Below are positions 21,934-27,837 of a stretch of DNA of 30,757 nucleotides, in pieces. The position numbers and the translations under genes are program-made. The stretch's first letter is position 1, and the number at the start of each line of letters is the position of its first letter. Source of the stretch: a virus; the IMG/VR virus record IMGVR_UViG_3300032265_001771, positions 1 to 30,757 of that record; one strand, written 5' to 3'. The notes below the pieces were generated by a model. That model was not told the origin of the DNA. It worked only from the letters and a program-made list of their open reading frames with translations, and did no database searches.

Positions 21934-22942
21934 CATCAGTGGTGAAGAGCGCGCCGCTCAGCTGGAGGCCACCTGTCGTCGTCTACAGCGTCAGTTGGCA
22001 GACGCGCAGGCCAAGACGGCCGATCTCGTTGGGGCGGTCTATCGCGGGGCGTACGACGCAGCGTTGGTCAACGGAATGGCAGGCCCCGTGCCTGCCCCGA
22101 ACAAGGACCGCAGGAAGCCTCAGGGCGAGACGGCTCTTCTTCACCTGACCGACACGCACGTCGGGGCAAAGACCGAGAGCTACAACACGGAGGTCGCCTA
22201 CCGGCGGATCCGCGAGACCATTGCCAAGGCGATCCAGCTCACGGAGATGCAGCGGGCAGACCACCCGGTGCGCGACCTGGTGTTGCTACTTGGCGGTGAC
22301 CTGATTGAGCAGACGGGCCAGTTCCCCAATCAGGCCTGGGCGGTCACCGGATCGACCTTCCAGCAGATCTTTGACGCGGCCACGGTGCTGCAGGAAGCAA
22401 TCCTCACGCTCCTTCAGCACTTTGACACCGTGACCGTCTACGAGGTGCCCGGCAATCACGGAAGGGTCGGCCGTGGCAAGGGCAGGCAGTCGCTCGACTA
22501 CGAGACCGACACCAACTGGGACCGGATCATCGGGCGCGTGATCCGCGACCAGCTCGCCGGGCAGGAGCGGGTGATCTGGCACGACGCCGATACCTGGTAT
22601 CACGTCATTGAAATCGGCAAGTACCGGGCGCTCGTACACCACGGGGACACCATCCGGGGCTTTGGCGGAAACATCCCAGCGTATGGGGTGCTTCGAAAGC
22701 ACATGAGCTGGCAAGCGGGCGTGATGCCTGAGTTCCAAGACGCCTACCTTGGGCACTTCCACATTCCGATGGCGCTGCCGCTTCCGGGTGGCGGGCGTGT
22801 GTTCGTGACGCCGTCGCTGGTAAGCGATTCCAGCTTCGCGAAAGAGTGGATGGCGGCCACGTCTGTGCCTTCCCAGCGCCTGCACTTCATCGACCCTGAC
22901 GCCGGCCGCGTCAGTGCGGAGTACCTCCTGTGGCTCAACTGA
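21914..22942 (+). CDS. Calcineurin-like metallophosphoesterase
   Basis: 342 residues from GTG 21914, with GGAGG at 21902-21906. An N-terminal coiled coil (RAAQLEATCRRLQRQLADAQ) precedes the catalytic domain. All metal-binding motifs are visible: D80-x-H82 (HLTDTHVG), GGD129, GNH182 (EVPGNHGR), H242/H243-GD and GH281-F-H283. Residue order fits DNA-repair-exonuclease-type phosphoesterases (SbcD/Mre11-like superfamily), although no SbcC-like ATPase is in the window. The likely substrate is DNA or a nucleotide. The small HTH-like partner may target it. Confidence 0.85.
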   Translation: MPALGDDISGEERAAQLEATCRRLQRQLADAQAKTADLVGAVYRGAYDAALVNGMAGPVPAPNKDRRKPQGETALLHLTDTHVGAKTESYNTEVAYRRIRETIAKAIQLTEMQRADHPVRDLVLLLGGDLIEQTGQFPNQAWAVTGSTFQQIFDAATVLQEAILTLLQHFDTVTVYEVPGNHGRVGRGKGRQSLDYETDTNWDRIIGRVIRDQLAGQERVIWHDADTWYHVIEIGKYRALVHHGDTIRGFGGNIPAYGVLRKHMSWQAGVMPEFQDAYLGHFHIPMALPLPGGGRVFVTPSLVSDSSFAKEWMAATSVPSQRLHFIDPDAGRVSAEYLLWLN

Positions 22943-23232
22943 CGCCCGAAGAGGCCAAGGCGCTCTGGCCGCTGGTCCGTCGTGAGCTCGGGCCGGCGCT
23001 TGAGGACGCCCGTGCGCTAGTGATCGGCCCGCCAAAGGATCTGCGCGAGATGATCGAGGCGCGCTACCTCGCGGGCTGCGAGGAGTTCTCAGGTGACTGG
23101 ACAACCCGGTCTGGCGACTGGTGCACCGAGAACGCCAGCGAGGAGCTCGCGGATCTTGTGACCTACTTGGCTTTTCGGCGGGTGCTGCGTATGCGGCCGC
23201 GGCTCGGGTCGTCTGTGACCCCCAGCCAGTAG
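22930..23232 (+). CDS. Hypothetical protein with EELADLVTYL motif
   Basis: 100 residues from GTG 22930, overlapping the phosphoesterase 3' end by 13 nt. The second half contains CEEFSGDWTTRSGDWCTENA, then EELADLVTYLAFRRVLR. A helix with E-E-L-x-D is reminiscent of MazG/dUTPase-like all-alpha pyrophosphohydrolases, but the protein is too short to assign this. Its last 70 nt overlap the tail end of the minus-strand XRE gene. Confidence 0.55.
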   Translation: MAQLTPEEAKALWPLVRRELGPALEDARALVIGPPKDLREMIEARYLAGCEEFSGDWTTRSGDWCTENASEELADLVTYLAFRRVLRMRPRLGSSVTPSQ

Positions 23233-23417
23233 TCCCCGGAGACCCCCGACGCCGCCACAAGGCGGGCAAGCGCGTCATAGGACGGGGCACGCCCTGACTC
23301 CCAGTTGAGCAGCGTCTGTTCGGTCACACCGAGCCGGGCGGCGGTGGCTCTCCGCGACTCGCCTTGCGCGACGCGCCACTTCCCAAAGCGTTTGGCAAAG
23401 AGGTCTTGGCCTTGCAT
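23163..23417 (-). CDS. XRE-family transcriptional regulator (1)
   Basis: 84 residues from the minus-strand ATG at 23417. A longer upstream extension is open but lacks HTH sequence. The HTH covers about residues 8-60: FGKWRVAQGESRRATAARLG, then VTEQTLLNWESGRAPSYDAL, a clear XRE pattern with the recognition helix at EQTLLNWESG, followed by LARLVAASGVSGDYWLGVTD. It is convergent with, and overlaps, the gene at 22930. It faces the regulatory stretch 23418-23685 and probably binds there as a Cro- or CI-like switch protein. Confidence 0.8.
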   Translation of the reverse strand: MQGQDLFAKRFGKWRVAQGESRRATAARLGVTEQTLLNWESGRAPSYDALARLVAASGVSGDYWLGVTDDPSRGRIRSTRRKAK

Positions 23418-23685
23418 CCGCGACTCACCATTAGGGGACTCCTGATTGGTGTGTCGCGCCGCGCTCACTGCGGCCTTACGTTTTCCTACGCATAACGGGT
23501 TGCGCTCGTAGCATCCATAACTTAGTTTTCGCCACCAGCAGACCCCCAAACCCTCTTGTTGGAAAGTCGGTGACCCAATGCCTCTCCCGCAGCCTAACCG
23601 TGAACGCAACGACGGGGGTGCAGCGGGGTGCGCGTCCGACTCGGTGAGTAGAACACCCGTTCCCGATAACGGAACGGAGAGCACC
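23418..23685. promoter_or_regulatory. Divergent control region with operator-like palindrome
   Basis: No convincing gene lies between the minus-strand regulator and the GTG at 23686, although one frame is open from an ATG at 23578. A perfect inverted repeat CCGTTCC-n7-GGAACGG lies at 23657-23677, directly upstream of and partly overlapping the ribosome-binding site of the gene at 23686. The heptamer ATAACGG inside it also occurs at 23492-23498. These are good candidates for XRE operators. No unambiguous -35/-10 pair could be picked. Confidence 0.5.
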
Positions 23686-23895
23686 GTGCAGGACGACCAG
23701 TTCACCAGCGAGGTCACGGCCCAGCGGATGTCCGCTGCCTTTGATGCCGTCACTGAGGTTCTCGCGGTGATCCAGCGTCACCGGCACGACCTGTCCCACC
23801 TGCCCGCCGGCCGTGCTTTGGTGGAGCGGGCCGATCGTGTCCGCGCGCTCTACCCGTCAACCGACGAGGAGCGCGCTGCGGAGGCTGTCGCCTAG
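23686..23895 (+). CDS. Small hypothetical protein of the immunity region
   Basis: 69 residues from GTG 23686, which has GGAGAG 4 nt upstream. ATG 23578 in the same frame would add 36 low-quality residues. Helical (FTSEVTAQRMSAAFDAVTEV, then VIQRHRHDLSHLPAG), with no recognised family. Its TAG stop (23893-23895) interlocks with the stop of the minus-strand regulator through the palindrome CTAG, so the two genes converge with no spacer. Position between two XRE genes suggests a lysogeny-control role, unproven. Confidence 0.55.
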   Translation: MQDDQFTSEVTAQRMSAAFDAVTEVLAVIQRHRHDLSHLPAGRALVERADRVRALYPSTDEERAAEAVA

Positions 23896-24125
23896 AGCTG
23901 CTCCAGCGACTCGTTGACGGCGCGTGCGAAGGCAAGCCACGTCGCATCTGAGTCCATCCCCAGCACCTCGATGAGGCGCGCGAGATTGACCGGGTCTGGC
24001 ATGACCCGGTCGTTCTCCCATGTGCTGATCGCGTTGTTCCGCACACCGACGGCAGAGCCCAGCTCGTACTGACCCATTCCGCGCGCTGTGCGCGCCGCGT
24101 GGATCATCTCTCCAAGTGTCGCCAT
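23892..24125 (-). CDS. XRE-family repressor (2)
   Basis: 77 residues from the minus-strand ATG at 24125, preceded by AGGAAGGGGG. The HTH is textbook XRE: MIHAARTARGMGQYELGSAV, then GVRNNAISTWENDRVMPDPV, LARLIEVLGM. No catalytic or dimerisation domain is long enough to be CI-like with self-cleavage. It reads away from the early operon starting at 24320, with the operator-like repeats 24214/24265 between them. It is the better candidate for the immunity repressor of that operon. Confidence 0.85.
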   Translation of the reverse strand: MATLGEMIHAARTARGMGQYELGSAVGVRNNAISTWENDRVMPDPVNLARLIEVLGMDSDATWLAFARAVNESLEQL

Positions 24126-24319
24126 GGATCCCCCTTCCTGGCGATGCCCACCGTAGCGCATCCGTTTCGAAGGGGTACTCCCTGAATGTATAGGTTCGAT
24201 CGTTCACGTTTCCATCGCAAATAGCGGGGATAGTTGTGCGGTCTGGTCGTTTGTGGCGTAGGCGTTTGCGATTGCATCGGGTATTACACAGTCACAAGGG
24301 CTCAACGAAGGGAGACGTT
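24126..24319. promoter_or_regulatory. Divergent promoter/operator region of the early operon
   Basis: 194 nt without a gene. On the minus strand, TATACAT (24192-24186) is a good -10 for the repressor, about 60 nt upstream of its ATG, although no good -35 is seen. ATCGCAAA (24214-24221) and TTTGCGAT (24265-24272) form an inverted pair 43 nt apart and could be repressor half-sites. A weaker plus-strand -10 is TATTAC at 24282. The early gene ribosome-binding site is AGGGAG at 24309-24314. Confidence 0.5.
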
Positions 24320-24574
24320 GTGAGCCAGATGAGCACTCTGCACCTCTTTATCCGAACAGAGACCGTCCGGGCCTCTGGAGCCGCCAGGGCGGCGGCCATC
24401 GCCATCGACGACGCGCTTGATGACATGGGCGCGCACGTCTCGGCGGACGACGCAATCGCCAAGGCAACGCAGCAGCTCCACCGCGCGCTTGCCCACCTGC
24501 ATCAGGCAGCCGGTGTCCGGGCTGCTGTGCGTGTTGACCCTGAGCCCTTTGACGGACTGCGGGTGGTGGCGTGA
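24320..24574 (+). CDS. First gene of the early operon, hypothetical
   Basis: 84 residues from GTG 24320, chosen for the AGGGAG six nt upstream; a longer frame from 24236 runs into the control region. Helical with Ala-rich stretches (AARAAAIAIDDALDDMGAHV, then ATQQLHRALAHLHQAAGV). No family recognised. As the first gene facing the repressor it could be a Cro-like or host-takeover factor, but nothing in the sequence shows this. It overlaps the next ATG by one base. Confidence 0.55.
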   Translation: MSQMSTLHLFIRTETVRASGAARAAAIAIDDALDDMGAHVSADDAIAKATQQLHRALAHLHQAAGVRAAVRVDPEPFDGLRVVA

Positions 24575-24732
24575 TGGCCCGCAAGCACCACCGCAAGGAC
24601 CGCGGACTGACGCCAGCCACGGTGCTGATGCTCTTGGCCGCGATCTCGTTCCTGATCTTCTGCGCTGCGACCCGCTGGGGGCTTGACCTCTACGGGCCGT
24701 GGCTTGCCCACACCCTTGGGATGGGCAAGTGA
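24574..24732 (+). CDS. Small single-span membrane protein
   Basis: 52 residues from ATG 24574. A strongly basic N-terminus (ARKHHRKDRG) precedes one hydrophobic helix (TVLMLLAAISFLIFCAA) and a short amphipathic tail with several aromatics. Positive-inside charge predicts N-in topology. It ends in a GTGA overlap. Small early membrane proteins in temperate phages often act in superinfection exclusion, but no motif supports that here. Confidence 0.55.
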   Translation: MARKHHRKDRGLTPATVLMLLAAISFLIFCAATRWGLDLYGPWLAHTLGMGK

Positions 24733-24986
24733 CCACCGAGGCGGCCTTCGCGCCGCTCAAGTCCCGGCGTATCGAAAGCGCCTGGGCGTGTGAGACGTTC
24801 GAGCACATGCCGCTGCCTGTCATGGGCAGCACTCCCTCCGGGAACGGAAACCGCGCGCGGGGCGCGGAGGCGATCGACGTCCCCCGCACAGCTTGGCTCG
24901 GCCCTATCCCTTCGGGCCTTGAGCCCCCGGTGCCGCCTTCGGGGATGTCGGTGGCACCGGGACGACTTGCAAGGGACGCGGCGTGA
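24729..24986 (+). CDS. Hypothetical protein with Pro-rich, hairpin-forming 3' half
   Basis: 85 residues from GTG 24729, coupled by GTGA on both sides. The first half looks coding (AAFAPLKSRRIESAWACETF). The second half is Pro/Gly-rich (IPSGLEPPVPPSGMSVAPG), and its DNA forms two hairpins (24900-24918 and 24926-24961). The 3' half may therefore be shaped by RNA structure rather than by protein function. Confidence 0.45.
   Translation: MTTEAAFAPLKSRRIESAWACETFEHMPLPVMGSTPSGNGNRARGAEAIDVPRTAWLGPIPSGLEPPVPPSGMSVAPGRLARDAA
24926..24961 (+). other. Stable hairpin inside the early operon
   Basis: CCCGGTGCC (24926-24934) pairs with GGCACCGGG (24953-24961). Inner G-T, C-G and C-G pairs give a 12-bp stem with a 12-nt loop. 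No T-run follows, so it is not an ordinary terminator. It precedes the nuclease gene start at 24983 by 21 nt. Confidence 0.6.
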
Positions 24987-25804
24987 CGCCGCCACGCAAC
25001 GCCACCAAGAGCGGCTGGGGCCCGAGGCTCTACCCGTGGCCCGCTCCGCCGGACGAGGTGGAGCACTACCTGCCGAGCGTGACCAGCGTCATGGGCGTTG
25101 AGGCCAAGCCCGCTGTGGAGGGCTGGAAGCTCAAGGTGACCGGCGAAGAGGTCGCTGGCATGGTCAAGTCCGGCGCGCTCACCGCGCTTGTGGCACAGGA
25201 TCCATCCCTCGCGGTCAATGTGGTGAAGAACGCATGGCGCTCGCACCTGGACAAGGCCGGGAGCAACGGGACGCTGGTGCACGAGTACCTTGAGGCGCAG
25301 TTCAAGGGCGCACCGAAGCCGGAGCTTACGCCGGACGCCGAGAAGATCGTCAGGCACGCCAACCGGCTGCTTGACCTCTACGACGTCGAGCCGCTCTACA
25401 CCGAGTGCACCGTCTACGGCGGGCTCTCAGATGTGGAGAAGACCGGATACGCCGGCACGCTTGACCTGATCGTTGAGATGTTCGTCCCCGGCCGCGGGCG
25501 CAAGCGCCTTGTGGCTGACTGGAAGACCTCCAAGGGCATCTACGACTCAATGGCCGCGCAGTGTGCGGCCTACCGCTACGCGGACAAGCTCGTCACGGGC
25601 GATGACGGGAACGTCATTGACATGCCCGAGACCGATGGGGCAGTGATCTTTCACATCCGCCCCGATGGGGCGCTCGCGGTGCCAGTCGCCGCCGACGAGC
25701 ACGCCTGGGACTACTTCATGGCCGCCAGAAGGCTGTGGGGCGCGACTCACGACAAGACCTGGCGGGCGGTCTATCCGCCGCTGCCAGAGATCAAGGCTGC
25801 ATAG
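24983..25804 (+). CDS. PD-(D/E)XK nuclease (RecB/Cas4-like)
   Basis: 273 residues from GTG 24983 (GTGA overlap). The nuclease core is clear: GTLVHEYLE (H100, E101) as the helical motif, E131 in YTECTVYGG, GTLD161 as the metal-binding Asp, D179-W-K181 as the D-x-K, and Q193...Y197 in AAQCAAYRYA. There are no four cysteines, so no Fe-S cluster as in true Cas4. Phage members of this group work as recombination exonucleases. The SSB-like gene directly downstream supports a recombination/replication pair. Confidence 0.85.
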   Translation: MTPPRNATKSGWGPRLYPWPAPPDEVEHYLPSVTSVMGVEAKPAVEGWKLKVTGEEVAGMVKSGALTALVAQDPSLAVNVVKNAWRSHLDKAGSNGTLVHEYLEAQFKGAPKPELTPDAEKIVRHANRLLDLYDVEPLYTECTVYGGLSDVEKTGYAGTLDLIVEMFVPGRGRKRLVADWKTSKGIYDSMAAQCAAYRYADKLVTGDDGNVIDMPETDGAVIFHIRPDGALAVPVAADEHAWDYFMAARRLWGATHDKTWRAVYPPLPEIKAA

Positions 25805-25823
25805 GAAGCGAGGAACGAGAAGC

Positions 25824-26270
25824 ATGGACGCAGATCAGATTGCAGTGCTCAGGGCGCAGGCCCAGCAGAACGGCGGTGACTGGATTGGCCTCCGGGAGCC
25901 GGGCGAGTGGTTCGCCGGCACCGTCGCAGACCCGGCCCACCAGACCGTTGAGACGCCATTCGGTGAGTCCGAGGAGCTGCTGGTGGTCAACCCGACCATC
26001 AACGACGTGCCGAATGAGGGCACGCTGACCTTCCGCCTCTCGCGGTCGGTGCTCCAGCGCGAGCTCGGCAGCGAGGCAGAGAAGGACGTGCCGGGCCCCG
26101 GCTGGTCGGTGTACGTCGTCTACAAGGGCACGCGCATGAGCAAGGCCGGGCGCGAGTTCCACGCCTACGAGATCGCCAAGAGCGCGCCAACCCCTGAGGG
26201 CGTGGCCGCCGTGGCGAAGGCCAAGACCGCGAAGAAGAAGCCAGCAGGCGACGAGGACATCCCCTTCTAG
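25824..26270 (+). CDS. Probable single-stranded DNA-binding protein
   Basis: 148 residues from ATG 25824 (AGGAACGAGAAG upstream). The C-terminus ends DEDIPF, the acidic, Phe-ended tip by which SSB proteins recruit partners, preceded by a basic linker (KAKTAKKKPAG). The body (residues 20-110) is beta-rich and OB-fold-like (GEWFAGTVADPAHQTVETPF, then ELLVVNPTI, GTLTFRLSRSVL, WSVYVVYKGTRM), but does not match classic SSB closely. Together with the upstream nuclease it forms a replication/recombination set. Confidence 0.65.
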   Translation: MDADQIAVLRAQAQQNGGDWIGLREPGEWFAGTVADPAHQTVETPFGESEELLVVNPTINDVPNEGTLTFRLSRSVLQRELGSEAEKDVPGPGWSVYVVYKGTRMSKAGREFHAYEIAKSAPTPEGVAAVAKAKTAKKKPAGDEDIPF

Positions 26271-26290
26271 GTGGCGTCTGAGGAGGCCCG

Positions 26291-26548
26291 GTGCTCGTGC
26301 ATACGCCAAAGCCAAGTCGCGGATGGAAGCCGGAAGGCACTGCGACGTGGGCCAGGGCGGAAGCCGCGCGCCGGGCGCTCCTCGCCTACATCAACGAGCA
26401 CGGATCAGGCCAGTGCCCTGGGTGTCAGGGCAGCGGCGTGGTCTTGGTGAGAACCCCAGAGGGCGTGAGAGCGCCGTGGGGCGCGGTGCGGGTGTGGCTC
26501 TTGCCCGTGGTGTGCCCCCATTGTCGACCGGAGGATTGGGAGAGATGA
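26291..26548 (+). CDS. Small zinc-ribbon protein
   Basis: 85 residues from GTG 26291 with GAGGAGG upstream. A CPGCQGSG motif (C42, C45), as in DnaJ zinc fingers, pairs with CPHC (C75, C78) to form one zinc ribbon. The N-terminus is basic and Trp-rich (RGWKPEGTATWARAEAARRA). Nucleic-acid or protein binding is likely. The stop overlaps the excisionase-like start (ATGA). Confidence 0.6.
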   Translation: MLVHTPKPSRGWKPEGTATWARAEAARRALLAYINEHGSGQCPGCQGSGVVLVRTPEGVRAPWGAVRVWLLPVVCPHCRPEDWER

Positions 26549-26802
26549 CAAGCATGTTGAGCGTTCTAGAGGCCGCCGAGAAAGTGGCGTGCCACCCGGC
26601 GACGATCAGGCGCATGATCCAGCGCGGGCAGATCCCCGCGGTGCGGGTTGGCAGCAGGTGGCGCGTGCCAGCCGAGTCTCTTCAGGCGACATACATGGCC
26701 GCCTCGCAGCCAGCGCCTATCTCGCCTCCCGTTCCTCAAGGGCACTTCGCGCGTCTCGCGCGTGCGCTGCCTGAAACAGGTGGACGTAGTGGTCAAGCAT
26801 GA
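26545..26802 (+). CDS. xis: Excisionase-like HTH protein
   Basis: 85 residues from ATG 26545 (ATGA overlap). Residues 5-48 are a MerR-like winged HTH of the excisionase/HTH_17 type: LSVLEAAEKVACHPATIRRM, then IQRGQIPAVRVGSRWRVPAE. The tail is Pro/Ser-rich. It converges with the integrase and overlaps it by 86 nt, the classic neighbour of a phage integrase. The symbol is given by analogy. It is transcribed with the early operon, so excision would be switched on when repression fails. Confidence 0.75.
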   Translation: MTSMLSVLEAAEKVACHPATIRRMIQRGQIPAVRVGSRWRVPAESLQATYMAASQPAPISPPVPQGHFARLARALPETGGRSGQA

Positions 26803-27760
26803 CCCGAGTGCTGTGGCCCATGAGCGCAGCTGCGTTCGCGGGATCCATTCGCCTGGTCACGATGAGCTCGGAGGCGCGGGTATGACGCAGGCTGTACGGG
26901 ACGCAGTCGGTTCCGACCGCTTGGCGTGCGGGTGCCCACACCCTGCGCGTCCACATCTTCCAGTTGAGCGGGCCACCCTGCGTGCCGGCCACGATGTAGT
27001 CGTCCGCGTAGTACCTGTCGAGCTTCGACAGATCGGACTCAAGAGGCTCCTCAATCGGGATTGCCCGGAACACGCCGGTCTTGGTGGCGACGGTCTGACC
27101 TTCCTGGACAGTGTCGTAGACGGTCATGATCCCGTCATCGATGTCGCGCCACTGCATCCCGACGACTTCTGCCGGGCGCAGTCCGTGGCGCAGGAATCCG
27201 AAGACCGCCCGGTCACGGTCAGTCGGCATTTGCCGGTACAGCGCGTCGACGACCTCGGGCGGGTAGGCGCGTCGCTGCGGGCGCTGCGTCGGCACCTTGC
27301 CGATCCGGTGGCACGGGTTGTACGGGATCAGGCCGTCGTCAACGGCGACGGTGAGCGCGCTCGACAGCACCGCCATGACGTTGTTTGTGTTGGTGGGCGG
27401 GCTGCCGGCGTTGATGATCTCTGCGCGGAACTCGCGCACACGCTGACGCCCGAGCTGACGGAGTGGCACGTCGCCGATGAACGGCACGATCCACTTGTCA
27501 ATGAGGTGAGCGCGCGACCTTCGCGTGGTCATCGCCCAGGTGCCGGTGGCGAACCACCGTTCCAGAAAGTTCCACAGCAGCTCGGGCGAGGGATCGCTCG
27601 GAGCGAAGGCTCCCATCCTCTTCGACCTGCGCTGAGTCAGGTCGTAGGCAACCGCGTCGTCCTTCAGATCGAAGGTCCGGCCGCGGTTCTTTCCGGCCGC
27701 ATCGCGCCAACGAACGTCGAATACGAGGCCTTTTTTGGTCCTGCGGGGATGTACGGACAT
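26717..27760 (-). CDS. int: Tyrosine integrase
   Basis: 347 residues from the minus-strand ATG at 27760; a TTG at 27769 would add three. The N-terminal arm/core-binding domain (about 60-140) is followed by the catalytic domain: R195 in HGLRPAEV, K227 (TKTG), Y289-S-L-R292-H (the first HxxR position is Tyr, a common variant), H316 in LMGHS and the nucleophile Y325 in DHYVHL. It recombines attP with a host attB. The tRNA-Val-like attP core lies about 115 nt upstream of its start, a usual int-attP spacing. Confidence 0.93.
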   Translation of the reverse strand: MSVHPRRTKKGLVFDVRWRDAAGKNRGRTFDLKDDAVAYDLTQRRSKRMGAFAPSDPSPELLWNFLERWFATGTWAMTTRRSRAHLIDKWIVPFIGDVPLRQLGRQRVREFRAEIINAGSPPTNTNNVMAVLSSALTVAVDDGLIPYNPCHRIGKVPTQRPQRRAYPPEVVDALYRQMPTDRDRAVFGFLRHGLRPAEVVGMQWRDIDDGIMTVYDTVQEGQTVATKTGVFRAIPIEEPLESDLSKLDRYYADDYIVAGTQGGPLNWKMWTRRVWAPARQAVGTDCVPYSLRHTRASELIVTRRMDPANAAALMGHSTRVMLDHYVHLFQAAHARDARSALEEREAR

Positions 27761-27820
27761 GCACCGCAACGTACACAGACGAACGCTGAGATGTGCGACG
27801 AAGTTCTATGCGGCGACATG

Positions 27821-27837
27821 TTGACTAGGAGGTCAAA
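27821..27837. promoter_or_regulatory. Inverted repeat enclosing a strong ribosome-binding site
   Basis: TTGAC (27821-27825) and GTCAA (27832-27836) are inverted and enclose the AGGAGG at 27827-27832, five nt before GTG 27838. The site could be an operator, an integrase arm site or an RNA hairpin that hides the ribosome-binding site. Confidence 0.45.

Noticed and set aside
23578-23685. Longer N-terminus (ATG 23578) for the small immunity-region gene
   Set aside because: The added 36 codons have poor third-position bias and cross the operator-like palindrome; GTG 23686 has a better ribosome-binding site.
23418-23753. Long N-terminal extension of the first XRE regulator
   Set aside because: The extension is rich in Cys/Ser/Arg without a domain and covers the control region; the HTH domain begins at the ATG at 23417.
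24302-25357. 351-codon minus-strand frame across several early genes
   Set aside because: It runs through four coupled plus-strand genes, has repetitive Arg/Gly/Ser composition and no recognisable domain.
24983-25804. Cas4 protein indicating a CRISPR system
   Set aside because: The PD-(D/E)XK core is present but the four Fe-S cysteines of Cas4 are not, and neighbours are phage recombination genes.
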